Assembly (NCBI RefSeq): GCF_037892425.1
Contig: NZ_JBBKTT010000001.1
Coordinates: 3,100,001-3,164,000, forward strand
Direction: 5' to 3'
Origin: Lacibacter sp. H375
GTDB lineage: Bacteria > Bacteroidota > Bacteroidia > Chitinophagales > Chitinophagaceae
Length of the DNA stretch: 64,000 nt
The notes under the pieces: model-generated
Database searches by the model: none
What the model saw: only the letters and a program-made list of their open reading frames with translations
Told to the model about the DNA's origin: nothing
Program-made: the position numbers and the translations under genes
Part shown: positions 16,761 to 26,589 of the stretch, piece after piece
Numbering within the stretch: the first letter of the stretch is position 1
Layout: each line of letters starts with the position of its first letter

Positions 16761-17966
16761 TTATAAATTCAAACTTGCCAGCTTAATAGTTTTTGCTTTA
16801 TTATCTGCCCATGCAAAGAACAATTTATCACCTGCTTTGGTCATTTGCGGGAAGCCGCTTGATCTTGCATCGGATGATTCAGCAACAACAATAGCCTGTC
16901 CTTTTGAACCATCAGCATTTACTTTAATTGCTTTAATGGTTGATCCTTCCATCCAGCTCAGCATGGCGGTTTTGTTATCCAGCATCACTACATCAACACG
17001 GCCAATTGCTTTGCCTTCATCAACCTGGATGGGTGTTTTAAATGTAGCGCCACCATCTTCAGAAAAAATGATTTTTACCTGCGCTTTATTTTCTTTCATA
17101 GAAAACCATGCAATGGCTAAGTTATTTCCAACAGCATCGGCTCTTGGTCCGTTAACCGGACAACCTGCAATTTTCCATTCATCGGGGAAGATGGTTTTGG
17201 GTTGCGTCCATTCGCCATTTACAAAACGTACGATGGACATGTCCCTGATCTCTTCATCTGAACGATCTCTGTAAACAACGATTGGTCCGTTATCAGTAAT
17301 GGCAATCGTTGTTTGGCAGCAATCACATATTCTTCCGTCGAGTTCCCATTCTTTTGTTTTTGTTCCTTTCTTATCAAGCAGCGCTCCTCTTAATGTCATT
17401 TCACCATGATGACCTTCATGGCTGCTGTGATCTCCTTCCATTGCAGTTTTTCTTCCATCGAGCCAGGCTGCAATAAACTGATCATTATAAGGTGTGATAG
17501 AAACAAAGCCATGTTCAGCTTTTTTGCCATCATCATGCAAGGTGGTTGGCGTTTCCCATGTTTTACCGGCATCTGCAGATGCAACCAACTTAATATCGTA
17601 AGTAAATTTTGCTGTATCGCTTTTCTCTAAAAAATGCGCAAGCATATTGCCGGCAGCATCAGAAGATACAACTGGATAATCAGCCCAGTTTACAAACCAA
17701 TTATTACCGGAGCTGATTGTGACGGGTGCGGTCCATTGATCATTTACAAGTGCAGAAAAATGCAGTGATGATTCTTTTCCTTTTTTCTGTACCCATGAAA
17801 GATGAACGATTCCTTTCGCATCGGTAAATAAATAGGGTTCAGCAGTTGAATCAGCGGCAGGAGAGGGTAGTGATACCAGTTCTCCAATTGCTTTTTTTTC
17901 GTTTGTTTTGTCGGCACATGATGCAAATACAGCAATCAGTGAAAGGACGGCTATTAGTTTGTTCAT
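16761..17966 (-). CDS. BNR/sialidase-like beta-propeller lipoprotein of the metal island
   Basis: From ATG 17966, two bases after the TlpA stop region, the product has 401 residues. It starts with a lipoprotein signal (LIAVFASC), then repeated Asp-box-like units such as SADAGKTWETP and SEDGGATFKTP that mark a BNR/sialidase-type propeller. No sialidase catalytic set was identified, and the context is metal export, so it is unlikely to be a true sialidase. A DGRICDCCQTT segment near residue 210 brings three cysteines together and a HSSHEGHH stretch lies near 180; both could bind copper, which is inference. It is the last gene of the island. Confidence 0.75.
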   Translation of the reverse strand: MNKLIAVLSLIAVFASCADKTNEKKAIGELVSLPSPAADSTAEPYLFTDAKGIVHLSWVQKKGKESSLHFSALVNDQWTAPVTISSGNNWFVNWADYPVVSSDAAGNMLAHFLEKSDTAKFTYDIKLVASADAGKTWETPTTLHDDGKKAEHGFVSITPYNDQFIAAWLDGRKTAMEGDHSSHEGHHGEMTLRGALLDKKGTKTKEWELDGRICDCCQTTIAITDNGPIVVYRDRSDEEIRDMSIVRFVNGEWTQPKTIFPDEWKIAGCPVNGPRADAVGNNLAIAWFSMKENKAQVKIIFSEDGGATFKTPIQVDEGKAIGRVDVVMLDNKTAMLSWMEGSTIKAIKVNADGSKGQAIVVAESSDARSSGFPQMTKAGDKLFFAWADNKAKTIKLASLNL

Positions 17967-17967
17967 T

Positions 17968-18480
17968 TTATTTTCCGGCATTAAGAATTAAATCAATATT
18001 GTTTTTGCTATCCCATTTTCTGTATCCCATTTCTGAGAAAACAAGTTTTTTGTTTGGGTTGAATATATAAGTTGTTGGCAGGGCCATAATGTTTAATTGC
18101 TCCAGGTTTTCTACCCGTACATAATGAAAATCGTACGGTTGCTTTTTCTTGAACGTTTCAATTGCTTCCACTTCTTCATTTGATGCAAACAGGAAAACAA
18201 TATCCTCATCTTTTAAACTGCTCTTTGCTTTTTGAATGGAAGGCATTTCCTGTATGCAGGGGCCGCACCATGTTGCCCAAAAATTAATAAAGATGGTTTT
18301 GCCTTCGTATTGATGAAGGTCAATTGCTTTGCCATCAAGTTCAGTGAGTTTTATTTTATCAAACTCAGATAAAACCTCGGTTTTAACCTCAGGTTTGTTT
18401 TTGTTGTTGGCTGAATCTTTTTCCTTGCAACCTATAACTGCAATTAAAAAGATGATGGATAACTTATACATTACTTTCAT
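17968..18480 (-). CDS. TlpA-like thioredoxin lipoprotein
   Basis: From ATG 18480 the protein has 170 residues; a TTG four codons earlier is possible. A lipoprotein signal ends in AVIGC near residue 17. The mature part is a TlpA/ResA-type thioredoxin with FWATWCGPCIQEMP near residue 70 and the cis-proline in ALPTTYIF near 135. Such proteins reduce disulfides on the periplasmic side. Its place between the CopB ATPase and the BNR-like lipoprotein suggests it keeps cysteines of metal-binding partners reduced, which is inference. The next gene starts one base after its stop. Confidence 0.88.
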   Translation of the reverse strand: MKVMYKLSIIFLIAVIGCKEKDSANNKNKPEVKTEVLSEFDKIKLTELDGKAIDLHQYEGKTIFINFWATWCGPCIQEMPSIQKAKSSLKDEDIVFLFASNEEVEAIETFKKKQPYDFHYVRVENLEQLNIMALPTTYIFNPNKKLVFSEMGYRKWDSKNNIDLILNAGK

Positions 18481-18494
18481 TTGCTTCTTCAATA

Positions 18495-20534
18495 TTATTT
18501 TACTTTCAATAAACTTGCGTTGATCGCCACTACAATTGTACTCACACTCATTAATACGGCTCCAGCAGCCGGACTTAATAAAACCCCGGCTTTATATAAC
18601 ACACCTGCAGCCAGCGGCAAGGCTATTACATTATATCCTGTTGCCCAAATTAAATTCTGAATCATCTTACGATAGGTAGCTTTTCCGAATAAAATTAAAC
18701 TTACAACGTCTTTCGGATTGCTGTTGACCAAAACAATACCGGCTGTTTCTGCTGCAATATCACTACCGCTGCCTATTGCAATGCCGATATCGGCCTGTGC
18801 CAATGCCGGTGCATCGTTCACACCATCACCGGTCATTGCAACAAACTCGCCTTTTTCTTGCAAATCTTTTATTTTTTCTAATTTCTGATGAGGCAAAACT
18901 TCCGCAAAAAAATCATCCATCCGCAAGGTTTTACTTACGCTTGCTGCAACTTTTTTATTGTCGCCGGTGAGTAAAATTGATTTAATGTTGTTTGATCTTA
19001 AGGTGTTGATTGCTTCCGCTGATTCAGGTCTTATTTCATCTGATAAAGCGATATAGCCAGCCAATATTTGATTGATGATGATAAATACAACTGTCTCTGT
19101 GTCGTTGGCAGCAAAACCATCAGGCAACTGAATGTTCTTTTCTGCTAAAAAGCCCGGGCTCACTACCAAAACACTTTTACCTTCAACCGTTGCTTCAACT
19201 CCCTTTCCGGTAATGGCTTTAAAATCTTCTGCTGTTGGAGTAGTGATTCCTGCTTCTTTTGCTTTTTGTATGATGCCGGTTGCAATCGGATGTTCAGAAT
19301 TTTGTTCCAATGCGGATGCAAATCGTAAGATATCTTTTTCTGAAAAATTATCCTGTAATGAAACGGTTTTTGAAACTTCGAATTTCCCAACAGTCAGCGT
19401 TCCTGTTTTATCAAAAACGATCGTTGTAATTTTCCGTGCATTTTCAAAAGCGGTTCTGTTTTTGATCAGCAATCCATGTTTGGCTGATAATGCTGTTGAT
19501 TTTGCAACCACCAACGGCACGGCTAATCCCAATGCATGCGGGCAACAAATAACGATCACTGTCACCATTCTTTCGATGGCAAAAGCCAATTCTTTACCAG
19601 ACATATACCAAATTGAAAAAGTGGCAATGCCCGCAACAATCGCAATAATCGTAAGCCACCTTGCGGCTTTATTCGCCAGTAGCTGTGTTTTTGATTTTGA
19701 GTTTTGTGCATCCTGCACCAGTTTGATGACCTGCGATAAGTAAGAATCTTTTGCTCCATGCAATACTGAAACTTTAATAGCACCATTGCCATTAATGGAA
19801 CCAGCAATTACTTTATCGTTTTTTATTTTTCGAACAGGTTTTGATTCACCGGTTAACATTGATTCGTTCAAATAACTTCCTCCATCGGCAATGATGCCAT
19901 CGGCAGCCACTTTCTCGCCGGGCTTGATGAGTATGATATCATTTTCTTTTAGTGTTTCGGTTTTCACATCCATGATATGATCTCCATGAATGAGGTGTGC
20001 ATCATCCGGCATGAGCTGTACAAGCAATTCCAGTTCTTTTGATGCGCCGGCGATTGATTTCATTTCGATCCAATGCCCCAGCAGCATAATGAGTATCAAT
20101 GTTGCCAATTCCCAAAAGAAATCCATTCCTTTTAACCCGAATACTGTTGCTACACTGTAGATGTATGCAACTGAAATGGCAAAACCAACCAGCGTCATCA
20201 TACCGGGATTCTTTGCTTTCATCTCATCAAACCAGCCTTTTAAAAAAGGCCAGCCGCCATAAAAGAAAACAACTGAGGCCAACGCAAATAATACATAATC
20301 TGAACCGGCAAAGCTGAAATGAATATTGAGCCAATGCTGAATCATTTCTGATAACAGCATGATTGGAACTGTGAGGATTAAAACAATATAAAACCGTTTT
20401 TTGAAATCTTGAATCATCATGGCGTGATGATCATGACCTGCATGCCCCATTGGAGGATTCTTTTCAACATGATGGGAATGTTCATGTTGAACGGGAGCTT
20501 TTGCCTTTTCATGTTGATGATGCGAATGATCCAT
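18495..20534 (-). CDS. copB: CopB-type heavy-metal P-type ATPase
   Basis: The start MDHSHHQHEK at 20534 gives 679 residues and a His-rich N-terminus in place of CxxC domains. Core motifs are in order: TGES near residue 245, the transmembrane metal motif CCPHALGLAVPLV near 360, DKTGTLTVG near 405 with the phosphorylated Asp, and GDGVNDAPALAQADIGIA near 600. CPH instead of CPC marks the group usually assigned to Cu(II)/Cu(I) or Ag(I) export from the cytoplasm. A longer reading frame to 20618 overlaps the adaptor gene and is not preferred. The start lies ten bases after the adaptor stop. Confidence 0.93.
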   Translation of the reverse strand: MDHSHHQHEKAKAPVQHEHSHHVEKNPPMGHAGHDHHAMMIQDFKKRFYIVLILTVPIMLLSEMIQHWLNIHFSFAGSDYVLFALASVVFFYGGWPFLKGWFDEMKAKNPGMMTLVGFAISVAYIYSVATVFGLKGMDFFWELATLILIMLLGHWIEMKSIAGASKELELLVQLMPDDAHLIHGDHIMDVKTETLKENDIILIKPGEKVAADGIIADGGSYLNESMLTGESKPVRKIKNDKVIAGSINGNGAIKVSVLHGAKDSYLSQVIKLVQDAQNSKSKTQLLANKAARWLTIIAIVAGIATFSIWYMSGKELAFAIERMVTVIVICCPHALGLAVPLVVAKSTALSAKHGLLIKNRTAFENARKITTIVFDKTGTLTVGKFEVSKTVSLQDNFSEKDILRFASALEQNSEHPIATGIIQKAKEAGITTPTAEDFKAITGKGVEATVEGKSVLVVSPGFLAEKNIQLPDGFAANDTETVVFIIINQILAGYIALSDEIRPESAEAINTLRSNNIKSILLTGDNKKVAASVSKTLRMDDFFAEVLPHQKLEKIKDLQEKGEFVAMTGDGVNDAPALAQADIGIAIGSGSDIAAETAGIVLVNSNPKDVVSLILFGKATYRKMIQNLIWATGYNVIALPLAAGVLYKAGVLLSPAAGAVLMSVSTIVVAINASLLKVK

Positions 20535-20544
20535 AAAAAAATAT

Positions 20545-21810
20545 TTAATGGTTATGACCCGCCATCGGGTCAGCACCTTTTTTAAATACATATTCACTGT
20601 GCAACAGGTAAGCGCCACTCATTACCACAACATCACCGGCTATTAATCCTGATTTTATTTCAATACGATCATTGCTTTCCAAACCCACTTGCACCATTTT
20701 GCTTTTGAATGAATGTTCACCGGTTCTTATCCATACTGTCGCACCTTTACCATCCCGTATCACTGCATCAATGGGCAAGGTGAGTGATTTACGTTGTGTG
20801 CTTTTCAATACTACATAAGCCGGCATGCCGGGTTTTAACTGGTTGCCACTATTGGGAATGGAAACACGGATAAGATTGATTCTTGTATCGGGATTGATTT
20901 CCGGATTTACAAATTCAATTCGTCCTTTGATTTCTTTATCGTCCATATCGGGCAATTGAACAGTTGCTGTTCCGTTAAGATCAATTTCTGAAAGCTGCGA
21001 TGTATACACCTGTGCTTCTGCCCACAGTGTTGAGAGATCGGCCAGCTTTACAATTGTTCCACCTTCCATGACATAATCGCCTTCACGAATATCCATTGTG
21101 GTAATATAACCGGCAGCTGTGCTGTAAAACGTAGTAAGCGGTGTCGACTTTTTTGTCTTCGCCAGTTCATTGATCTGCGCTTCACTCAATCCCCACAGCA
21201 GTAATTTGTTTTTGGCGCTTTGTAATAATTGTTCAAAATCGATGACTGTTTCCGTAGCAAATGTTTTTTTCTGTTCCAGTGCAAGAAGGTATTCCTGTTT
21301 GGCATTGTTGAGGTCTTCGCTATATACTGCATATAACGCTGCACCCTTGCTGACATAATCACCAATGTTTTTGAAATACAGTTTTTCAATTCTGCCCATC
21401 ACTCTTGAACTCACAGAAGATGTCTTCAACTGATCGAAGTTGAGACTGGCAGTTAATACCAGGCGATCGCCGATTGTTCCTGTGCGGATGGTATCGGTTT
21501 GGATGTTCCCCAACTGAATCTGTTGATCACTCAATTGTATTTCATCTTTCTTTTCACCATTTCGTTTTTTCACTGGTGTAAGATCCATTTTGCAGATGGG
21601 ACATTTACCCGGCTTATATTCTACCACCTGTGGATCCATTGAACAGGTGTAGTATACATCACTTTCTGCTTGATCATTTTTTTTCTCTTTGCAAGATGCA
21701 AGTAAGAATAGGCAAAAGGCAATTGACAATAGGCAAACAGAGCCCAACTTTCGTAGATTGCCTATTGCATATTGCTTATTGCCCATTGATATATTTTGTT
21801 GTTTCATCAT
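20545..21810 (-). CDS. RND efflux periplasmic adaptor with one metal-binding repeat (CusB-like)
   Basis: The 421-residue lipoprotein has, after a LFLLASC lipobox, one heavy-metal-binding repeat (YTCSMDPQV...CPICKMDL near residues 53-80), then the barrel-sandwich and beta-barrel layout of membrane-fusion proteins. CusB-type adaptors link the RND pump to the outer-membrane channel and accept metal in the periplasm. Its ATG overlaps the stop of the adaptor before it (TAATG). The stretch from about residue 7 to 40, including the hydrophobic signal core, is encoded inside a 7-base-period repeat tract, which is unusual. It is the second of two adaptors in the island. Confidence 0.9.
   Translation of the reverse strand: MMKQQNISMGNKQYAIGNLRKLGSVCLLSIAFCLFLLASCKEKKNDQAESDVYYTCSMDPQVVEYKPGKCPICKMDLTPVKKRNGEKKDEIQLSDQQIQLGNIQTDTIRTGTIGDRLVLTASLNFDQLKTSSVSSRVMGRIEKLYFKNIGDYVSKGAALYAVYSEDLNNAKQEYLLALEQKKTFATETVIDFEQLLQSAKNKLLLWGLSEAQINELAKTKKSTPLTTFYSTAAGYITTMDIREGDYVMEGGTIVKLADLSTLWAEAQVYTSQLSEIDLNGTATVQLPDMDDKEIKGRIEFVNPEINPDTRINLIRVSIPNSGNQLKPGMPAYVVLKSTQRKSLTLPIDAVIRDGKGATVWIRTGEHSFKSKMVQVGLESNDRIEIKSGLIAGDVVVMSGAYLLHSEYVFKKGADPMAGHNH
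21691..21795. repeat. Heptad repeat tract E inside the adaptor's signal peptide codons
   Basis: Fifteen 7-base units without phase slip run across 105 bases (gcaaaag, gcaattg, acaatag, gcaaaca on one arm; tagattg, cctattg, catattg, cttattg, cccattg on the other). The arms are roughly inverted copies, so the tract can fold back. It lies within the 5' coding part of the adaptor gene. Confidence 0.8.
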
Positions 21811-23309
21811 TATTGTTGTTTTACTTTAATGAAGCTCTCGCTATCCATTAAATATTGCGCATTCACCGCAACTGAATCTGTTGCAGTTAATCCGCTGATG
21901 ATTTGAATATGTTGTTCGTGTAAAATGCCGGTATTCACTTTGTGTGCTTTAAAGCCGCCATCCACTTTATGAAACACCACTTTATCTAACCCAAGCGATA
22001 ACACAGCTTCTTTCGGCAACCAATAAGCATCTTTTGAATTGCCATTGATGACTGCTCTTACCTGGCTGCCGATCGGAATTTTTAAACTGCTGTTGTTAAA
22101 GTAGACTCTTGCTGTCAAGGTTTTACTTTCCTTACGATAAAAGGGTTCAATAAAATCAATGCTTGCCCTGAAGCCTTTGTTCGGTGCAGTTTCGGGTATA
22201 ACATGCACACTGTTTCCTTTTTTAACCAACCCCTGGTTGTCGCTAAAAATATTCAGCAGTGCCCATGCCTGCGTTGGATTATAGACAATGAAAACTGATT
22301 GTCCTTTGTTGATGTACATACCTTCTTTCAATGAAAGTTCTTCTGTTAATTGCGAAATGTCTTTCATTTTTTCAGGTGCAGTATTCATGGAAGCGCGGGC
22401 TGATTCATGAATATGTCCGCTGTAATTGCTGTAAACGGAAATGGTAAATGAAGATTTTTTTGTTTGAATCACCTGTTGTAATTGCTGACTGCTCATGCCA
22501 AGCAGTAAAAGTTTTTGCTTTGCTGCTTCAATAAAGCTTTTATTTTCCGGATCGTTCTTTAACAGGAATAATAAATTCTGCTGTGCAGTTAAAATTTCCG
22601 GACTGTAAATATCCATGATTCGTTGCCCTTTACTTATCTTCTGGTAACGGTGACGCACATAGAGTTTTTCGATCCGTCCGCTTACTCTTGCTGAAATCGT
22701 TCCAACTTCTCTTGTGTCGTAGGCAATGGTTCCCAACGCTTCTATGTTAATATGCTCTTCTTTCTTTTCAATAGTTGTAACAGGAATGGATGACACCACA
22801 AACTCATTGGTTGGTTTGAGCAATGCATCCAATCCAATTTCAGTTGATGCACTGCCGCCGGTTTCTTTTTTTACTAAATCCATTCCACAAATGGGGCAGG
22901 AGCCGGGTTTATCTTTGATCACATCAGGATGCATGGGACAGGTATATTCTGCTGCTGCATTTTCATGATCATGCTGTTCAGGTTGTTCCATCTTCACCAA
23001 TTCCATTCCGCATTTCGGACAAGTGCCCGGCTTATCACTAAACACTGAATCCTGTGGCATCGGGCAGGTATATGTTGCTGCATGATCTTGCTGATGATTT
23101 GATGCAGGTTGTTGCATCTTAACCAGGTCCATTCCACATTTTGGGCAAGTGCCGGGCTTATCGCTGAACACCGAATCCTGTGGCATTGGGCAGGTGTACA
23201 TGTCTTTTACAACTTCCTGCTTGTGGTTTGCATGCGGATCATTGTTGTTACAGGCTATTGCCAGCATCAACAGAAATGATGAGATTATATAAAATAGTTT
23301 ATGCTTCAT
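21810..23309 (-). CDS. RND efflux periplasmic adaptor with three metal-binding repeats
   Basis: From ATG 23309 (MKHKLFY) the protein has 499 residues; the longer reading frame upstream is heptad repeat and not a plausible signal. A lipoprotein signal ends in LAIAC. Three heavy-metal-binding repeats follow at about residues 36-65, 78-107 and 118-147, each with a CPM...CPxCGMDL pattern; the first two are near-identical copies at a 126-base spacing. The rest is a membrane-fusion protein with a long hairpin. It sits between the TolC-like gene and the second adaptor. Extra metal repeats may raise periplasmic copper capture, which is inference. Confidence 0.9.
   Translation of the reverse strand: MKHKLFYIISSFLLMLAIACNNNDPHANHKQEVVKDMYTCPMPQDSVFSDKPGTCPKCGMDLVKMQQPASNHQQDHAATYTCPMPQDSVFSDKPGTCPKCGMELVKMEQPEQHDHENAAAEYTCPMHPDVIKDKPGSCPICGMDLVKKETGGSASTEIGLDALLKPTNEFVVSSIPVTTIEKKEEHINIEALGTIAYDTREVGTISARVSGRIEKLYVRHRYQKISKGQRIMDIYSPEILTAQQNLLFLLKNDPENKSFIEAAKQKLLLLGMSSQQLQQVIQTKKSSFTISVYSNYSGHIHESARASMNTAPEKMKDISQLTEELSLKEGMYINKGQSVFIVYNPTQAWALLNIFSDNQGLVKKGNSVHVIPETAPNKGFRASIDFIEPFYRKESKTLTARVYFNNSSLKIPIGSQVRAVINGNSKDAYWLPKEAVLSLGLDKVVFHKVDGGFKAHKVNTGILHEQHIQIISGLTATDSVAVNAQYLMDSESFIKVKQQ
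22981..23210. repeat. 126-base in-frame tandem duplication of a metal-binding repeat
   Basis: Two copies starting near 22981 and 23107 share most bases and encode the same [20 protein letters not shown] segment. The 126-base period equals 42 codons. Confidence 0.8.
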
Positions 23310-23344
23310 CTGTTTTACTTTATTGTGCCTTTTCTTTTTGGCTT

Positions 23345-23407
23345 TTGTTTTTTGGACATTGGATTTTCTTCTTGTGCCTTGCTCCTTGAACCTTGTACCT
23401 TCCCTCT
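23345..23407. repeat. Heptad repeat tract F (7-base period)
   Basis: Units ttggaca, ttggatt, ttcttct, tgtgcct, tgctcct, tgaacct, tgtacct, tccctct follow each other in one phase. The tract separates the TolC-like gene from the adaptor and ends at the TolC-like stop. Confidence 0.8.
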
Positions 23408-24672
23408 TACTTTTTTTCAATCAACCGTTCAATCGTCACCTGCAGTTTCAATGCCTGGTTGAGCAACTCTGTATATTCCAGTTGAGTCATGTATAATGTT
23501 TCCCAAGCATCATATAGCATGAAGAGTTCTTCTGTATTCTGTTCATAACCCAGCTGCATGGTTTTGTAATTATTCTTTAAGGCAGGAATAATATTTTCAT
23601 CATACAGTTTCAGTTGTTTTCGTTTTAACTCAAACTCATTGCGCATGCCATAAGCCATGCCGCTGTATTCATTCAGCATCATTTCTTTTTGCGATTGAAG
23701 TGCACTTGCTTTCCATTTCAAGCTCTCAACATTTGCCTTGCTCATTTTCGACGACCATTTGGTAAGCGGAAGCTTCATCATGCCCATCAATGAAAACTGC
23801 ATGGGCAATCCGCCAAAACCAAACATGTGCTCATAACGGATGCCGAACTGCGGTTTCAGACTTTGTCTTTCTGTTTCTTGTTTCAGCCAGGTAAGTGTAA
23901 TGTCTTTATCAATTGCTCTCAGGTCACTGCGGTTGTTGTAAATGAGTGTGCTGTCGAATACCATTGATGAATAATCATTCAGTTGATAAGTGGTGTCAAT
24001 ATCAAAATTGATCATTGCGTTGCGACCCATCAGTGAGTTGATGCGGATGCGTTTTTCTTTGATGTCGCTTTCAAACATCAAACGCATATTCTGCACATTG
24101 CCCAATGCAGCTTTGGCTTTGTAATACGCACTGATCTTCTCCAATCCATTCTTATAACGGATCTCCGCATTTTTGATCATGAATTCGAGCAGCTTCTCGT
24201 TCTGATCAAGGATCGCCAGCTTCTTTTTCAAGATCATCCATTCATAGTAGAACTGCTTGGCATCATTGATCAATTCATTCAGCGTAGCATTCTTTTTTTC
24301 TTTTTCAACAGAAGACATGGCTTCCATATACTTTGCATCTGCATTTTGCTTTTGTTTATTGGGAAACATCTGTTGCCCACCGATCATGTATTGACCCATA
24401 CCTTCTTTAAGGCCACCCATGCCATCATCCATTTTTTTCCAAAGAGACGGATTGTAGGGCGTCATCCATAAACCGCTGCTGAATTCCGGAGGCATCCAGC
24501 TTTTCGCACCCTTGGCAGCTTCATCCATTGAACGGATCTCGTTGTTGTACATTCTTACAACAGGATGCGATAAAGTGATGCTGTCAATGATGGCATCGAG
24601 TCTCATTGTTTGTGCGTTGCTGCAAAGTGCGGCAAGGACAAACAGTACCAGGAGTAGTTTATTCTTTAACAT
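23407..24672 (-). CDS. TolC-family outer-membrane efflux channel (CusC-like)
   Basis: The 421-residue protein begins with a signal peptide ending in LCSNAQT and then shows the long alpha-helical coiled-coil arrangement of TolC proteins, with two related halves. Such channels form trimers across the outer membrane and periplasm. It overlaps the second pump ORF before it by 14 bases and is followed by the adaptors, so it is the outer part of this copper/silver-type RND system. A Met-rich loop ([19 protein letters not shown], near residues 78-96) may reflect metal contact, but that is speculative. Confidence 0.87.
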   Translation of the reverse strand: MLKNKLLLVLFVLAALCSNAQTMRLDAIIDSITLSHPVVRMYNNEIRSMDEAAKGAKSWMPPEFSSGLWMTPYNPSLWKKMDDGMGGLKEGMGQYMIGGQQMFPNKQKQNADAKYMEAMSSVEKEKKNATLNELINDAKQFYYEWMILKKKLAILDQNEKLLEFMIKNAEIRYKNGLEKISAYYKAKAALGNVQNMRLMFESDIKEKRIRINSLMGRNAMINFDIDTTYQLNDYSSMVFDSTLIYNNRSDLRAIDKDITLTWLKQETERQSLKPQFGIRYEHMFGFGGLPMQFSLMGMMKLPLTKWSSKMSKANVESLKWKASALQSQKEMMLNEYSGMAYGMRNEFELKRKQLKLYDENIIPALKNNYKTMQLGYEQNTEELFMLYDAWETLYMTQLEYTELLNQALKLQVTIERLIEKK

Positions 24673-26581
24673 CGATCAATTCAATTTTACCGTTACGTTT
24701 TAATTCACGTTCTTTTATCATTTCAAAAATCACCGGAGTGATCAGTAGTACATAGATGGTGGATGAAATGGTTCCGCCAATCAATGGAATGGTAATTGGC
24801 CGCATGATATCACTCCCCACACCTGTTGCCCATAAAATGGGAATCAAACCAAACAATCCAACTGAGACTGTCATCAACTTGGGACGTAATCTTTTTGCAG
24901 CCCCTTCTATTACAAATTCACGGATGATGGCAGGTGTAAGTGTTGTTTTGCTGTTGCCATGTTTGGCCACCATGTTCTGCATGGCTTCATTGAGATAGAT
25001 GGTCATCAGCATTGCTGTTTCAATCGCCATTCCAAACAATGCAATAAAACCAACAGCAACAGCTACTGACAAATTAATGCCATAGAAATAAACCATGAAC
25101 ACACCGCCGATCAATGCAAACGGAACGGTGAGCATGGTTACTGCTGCTTCTTTAAAGGAATGATACGTGAAGTACAGCACCATGAAGATGATAATGAGTA
25201 CAATGGGCAAAATGGTTTTTAATGTTTGGTTTGCACGTATCTGATTTTCCCATTGGCCACTCCATTCAAGGAAGTATCCTTTGGGTAATTTGGTGATCAT
25301 CTGGTTCAATCGTTCTTGTGCTTCTTTTACAGTGCTTCCTAAATCACGCTCACGCACATTGAACAAAACTGTTCCCCTCAACATTGCATTTTCTGAATTG
25401 ATCATCGGCGGGCCATCACTCAATTTTATATCGGCTACTGCTTCTAAAGGAATGGGGCCGAAGTCCATCGTTTGCACCTGCAAACGTTTTAATGCTTCGA
25501 GGTTGTTACGGAAATCCTGTCCGTATCGTGCGTTCACCGAAAAACGTTGACGACCTTCAACGGTAGTCGTAAGTTTCATGCCGCCCAACGCACTTTCAAT
25601 TACAAGATTTACATCATCCACACTTAAACCATATCGTCCGATCTCTTCACGCTTCACTACAATGTCAATGTATTTACCACCGGTGATTGGTTCTACATAC
25701 AGATCTTTCACGCCATCAATTCCTTCCAGTTGTCGCTTGATGGTTTGTGCAAATGCATAAATGCTGTCGAGATTTTGTCCATAAACTTTCAAACCAACAT
25801 CGGTACGTATTCCTGTTGAAAGCATATTGATGCGGTTGATGATCGGTTGTGTCCATCCATTGGTAACACCCGGTATCTGCATCTTTGCATTCAGTTCATT
25901 AATGATTGCATCCTTAGTCATGTTATCCCGCCATTCACTTTTTGGTTTCAAGAGAATAATGGTTTCGATCATACTGATAGGAGAGTTGTCTGTTGCGGTA
26001 TTTGCACGGCCCGCCTTGCCCAACACATGTGCCACTTCAGGAACAGTGCGGATCAATTTATCCTGCACCTGCAATAAACGTTTGGCTTCCGAATTAGAAA
26101 CATCGGGTAATGTAACCGGCATGAATAATAACGAACCCTCATCTAACGGTGGCATAAATTCAGAACCCAGTCTGGTCATCATAATAATGCCAACAGCTAA
26201 TGCAATGACATTAACAACAATGGTGGTTTTACGCCAGTTTAAACACCATTTTAAAATGGGTGTATAGATTTTTTCTAACGTTCTGGTAATTGGATTGGAG
26301 CTCTCAGGTTTTAATTTGCCTTTCAGAAAAAACGAAATTAATACGGGCATTAAGGTGATGGCCAGCACCGCATCAATTAACAGGATAAATGTTTTTGTCC
26401 ATGCCAATGGATGAAAGAGTTTTCCTTCCATACCCGTTAATAAAAACACGGGAAGAAAAGAAGTAACTACAATAATGGTTGAATAAAAAACACCCGGCCC
26501 AACCTGTTTCGACGAACGCTCGATGATCTCCAACTTTTCAGCCGCTGTTAATGGATCTTTATGTTTCTTGAATAGTTTCAT
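24659..26581 (-). CDS. cusA: CusA/CzcA-type RND pump, C-terminal half (second ORF of a split gene)
   Basis: The 640-residue ORF starts with MKLFKKHKDP and continues at the point equivalent to the cytoplasmic loop after helix 4 of CusA: EIIERSSKQVGPGVFYS is helix 5. It contains helices 5-12 and the second periplasmic porter domain. It lacks the N-terminal helix, the first porter domain and the helix-4 acidic residues, all of which lie in the ORF just upstream. The start lies eight bases after that ORF's stop in another frame. All pump parts exist across the two ORFs, so a two-piece pump by coupled translation is possible; a decayed pump is the alternative. Confidence 0.85.
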   Translation of the reverse strand: MKLFKKHKDPLTAAEKLEIIERSSKQVGPGVFYSTIIVVTSFLPVFLLTGMEGKLFHPLAWTKTFILLIDAVLAITLMPVLISFFLKGKLKPESSNPITRTLEKIYTPILKWCLNWRKTTIVVNVIALAVGIIMMTRLGSEFMPPLDEGSLLFMPVTLPDVSNSEAKRLLQVQDKLIRTVPEVAHVLGKAGRANTATDNSPISMIETIILLKPKSEWRDNMTKDAIINELNAKMQIPGVTNGWTQPIINRINMLSTGIRTDVGLKVYGQNLDSIYAFAQTIKRQLEGIDGVKDLYVEPITGGKYIDIVVKREEIGRYGLSVDDVNLVIESALGGMKLTTTVEGRQRFSVNARYGQDFRNNLEALKRLQVQTMDFGPIPLEAVADIKLSDGPPMINSENAMLRGTVLFNVRERDLGSTVKEAQERLNQMITKLPKGYFLEWSGQWENQIRANQTLKTILPIVLIIIFMVLYFTYHSFKEAAVTMLTVPFALIGGVFMVYFYGINLSVAVAVGFIALFGMAIETAMLMTIYLNEAMQNMVAKHGNSKTTLTPAIIREFVIEGAAKRLRPKLMTVSVGLFGLIPILWATGVGSDIMRPITIPLIGGTISSTIYVLLITPVIFEMIKERELKRNGKIELIDVKE

Positions 26582-26589
26582 ACTAAATA

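Noticed and set aside
16761-17966. True sialidase
   Set aside because: Asp-box repeats are present but no sialidase catalytic set was identified, and the operon is a metal island.
23310-23420. Long N-terminal extension of the three-repeat adaptor
   Set aside because: The extra 37 codons are heptad repeat with Lys/Arg-rich nonsense; the ATG at 23309 gives a normal lipoprotein signal.
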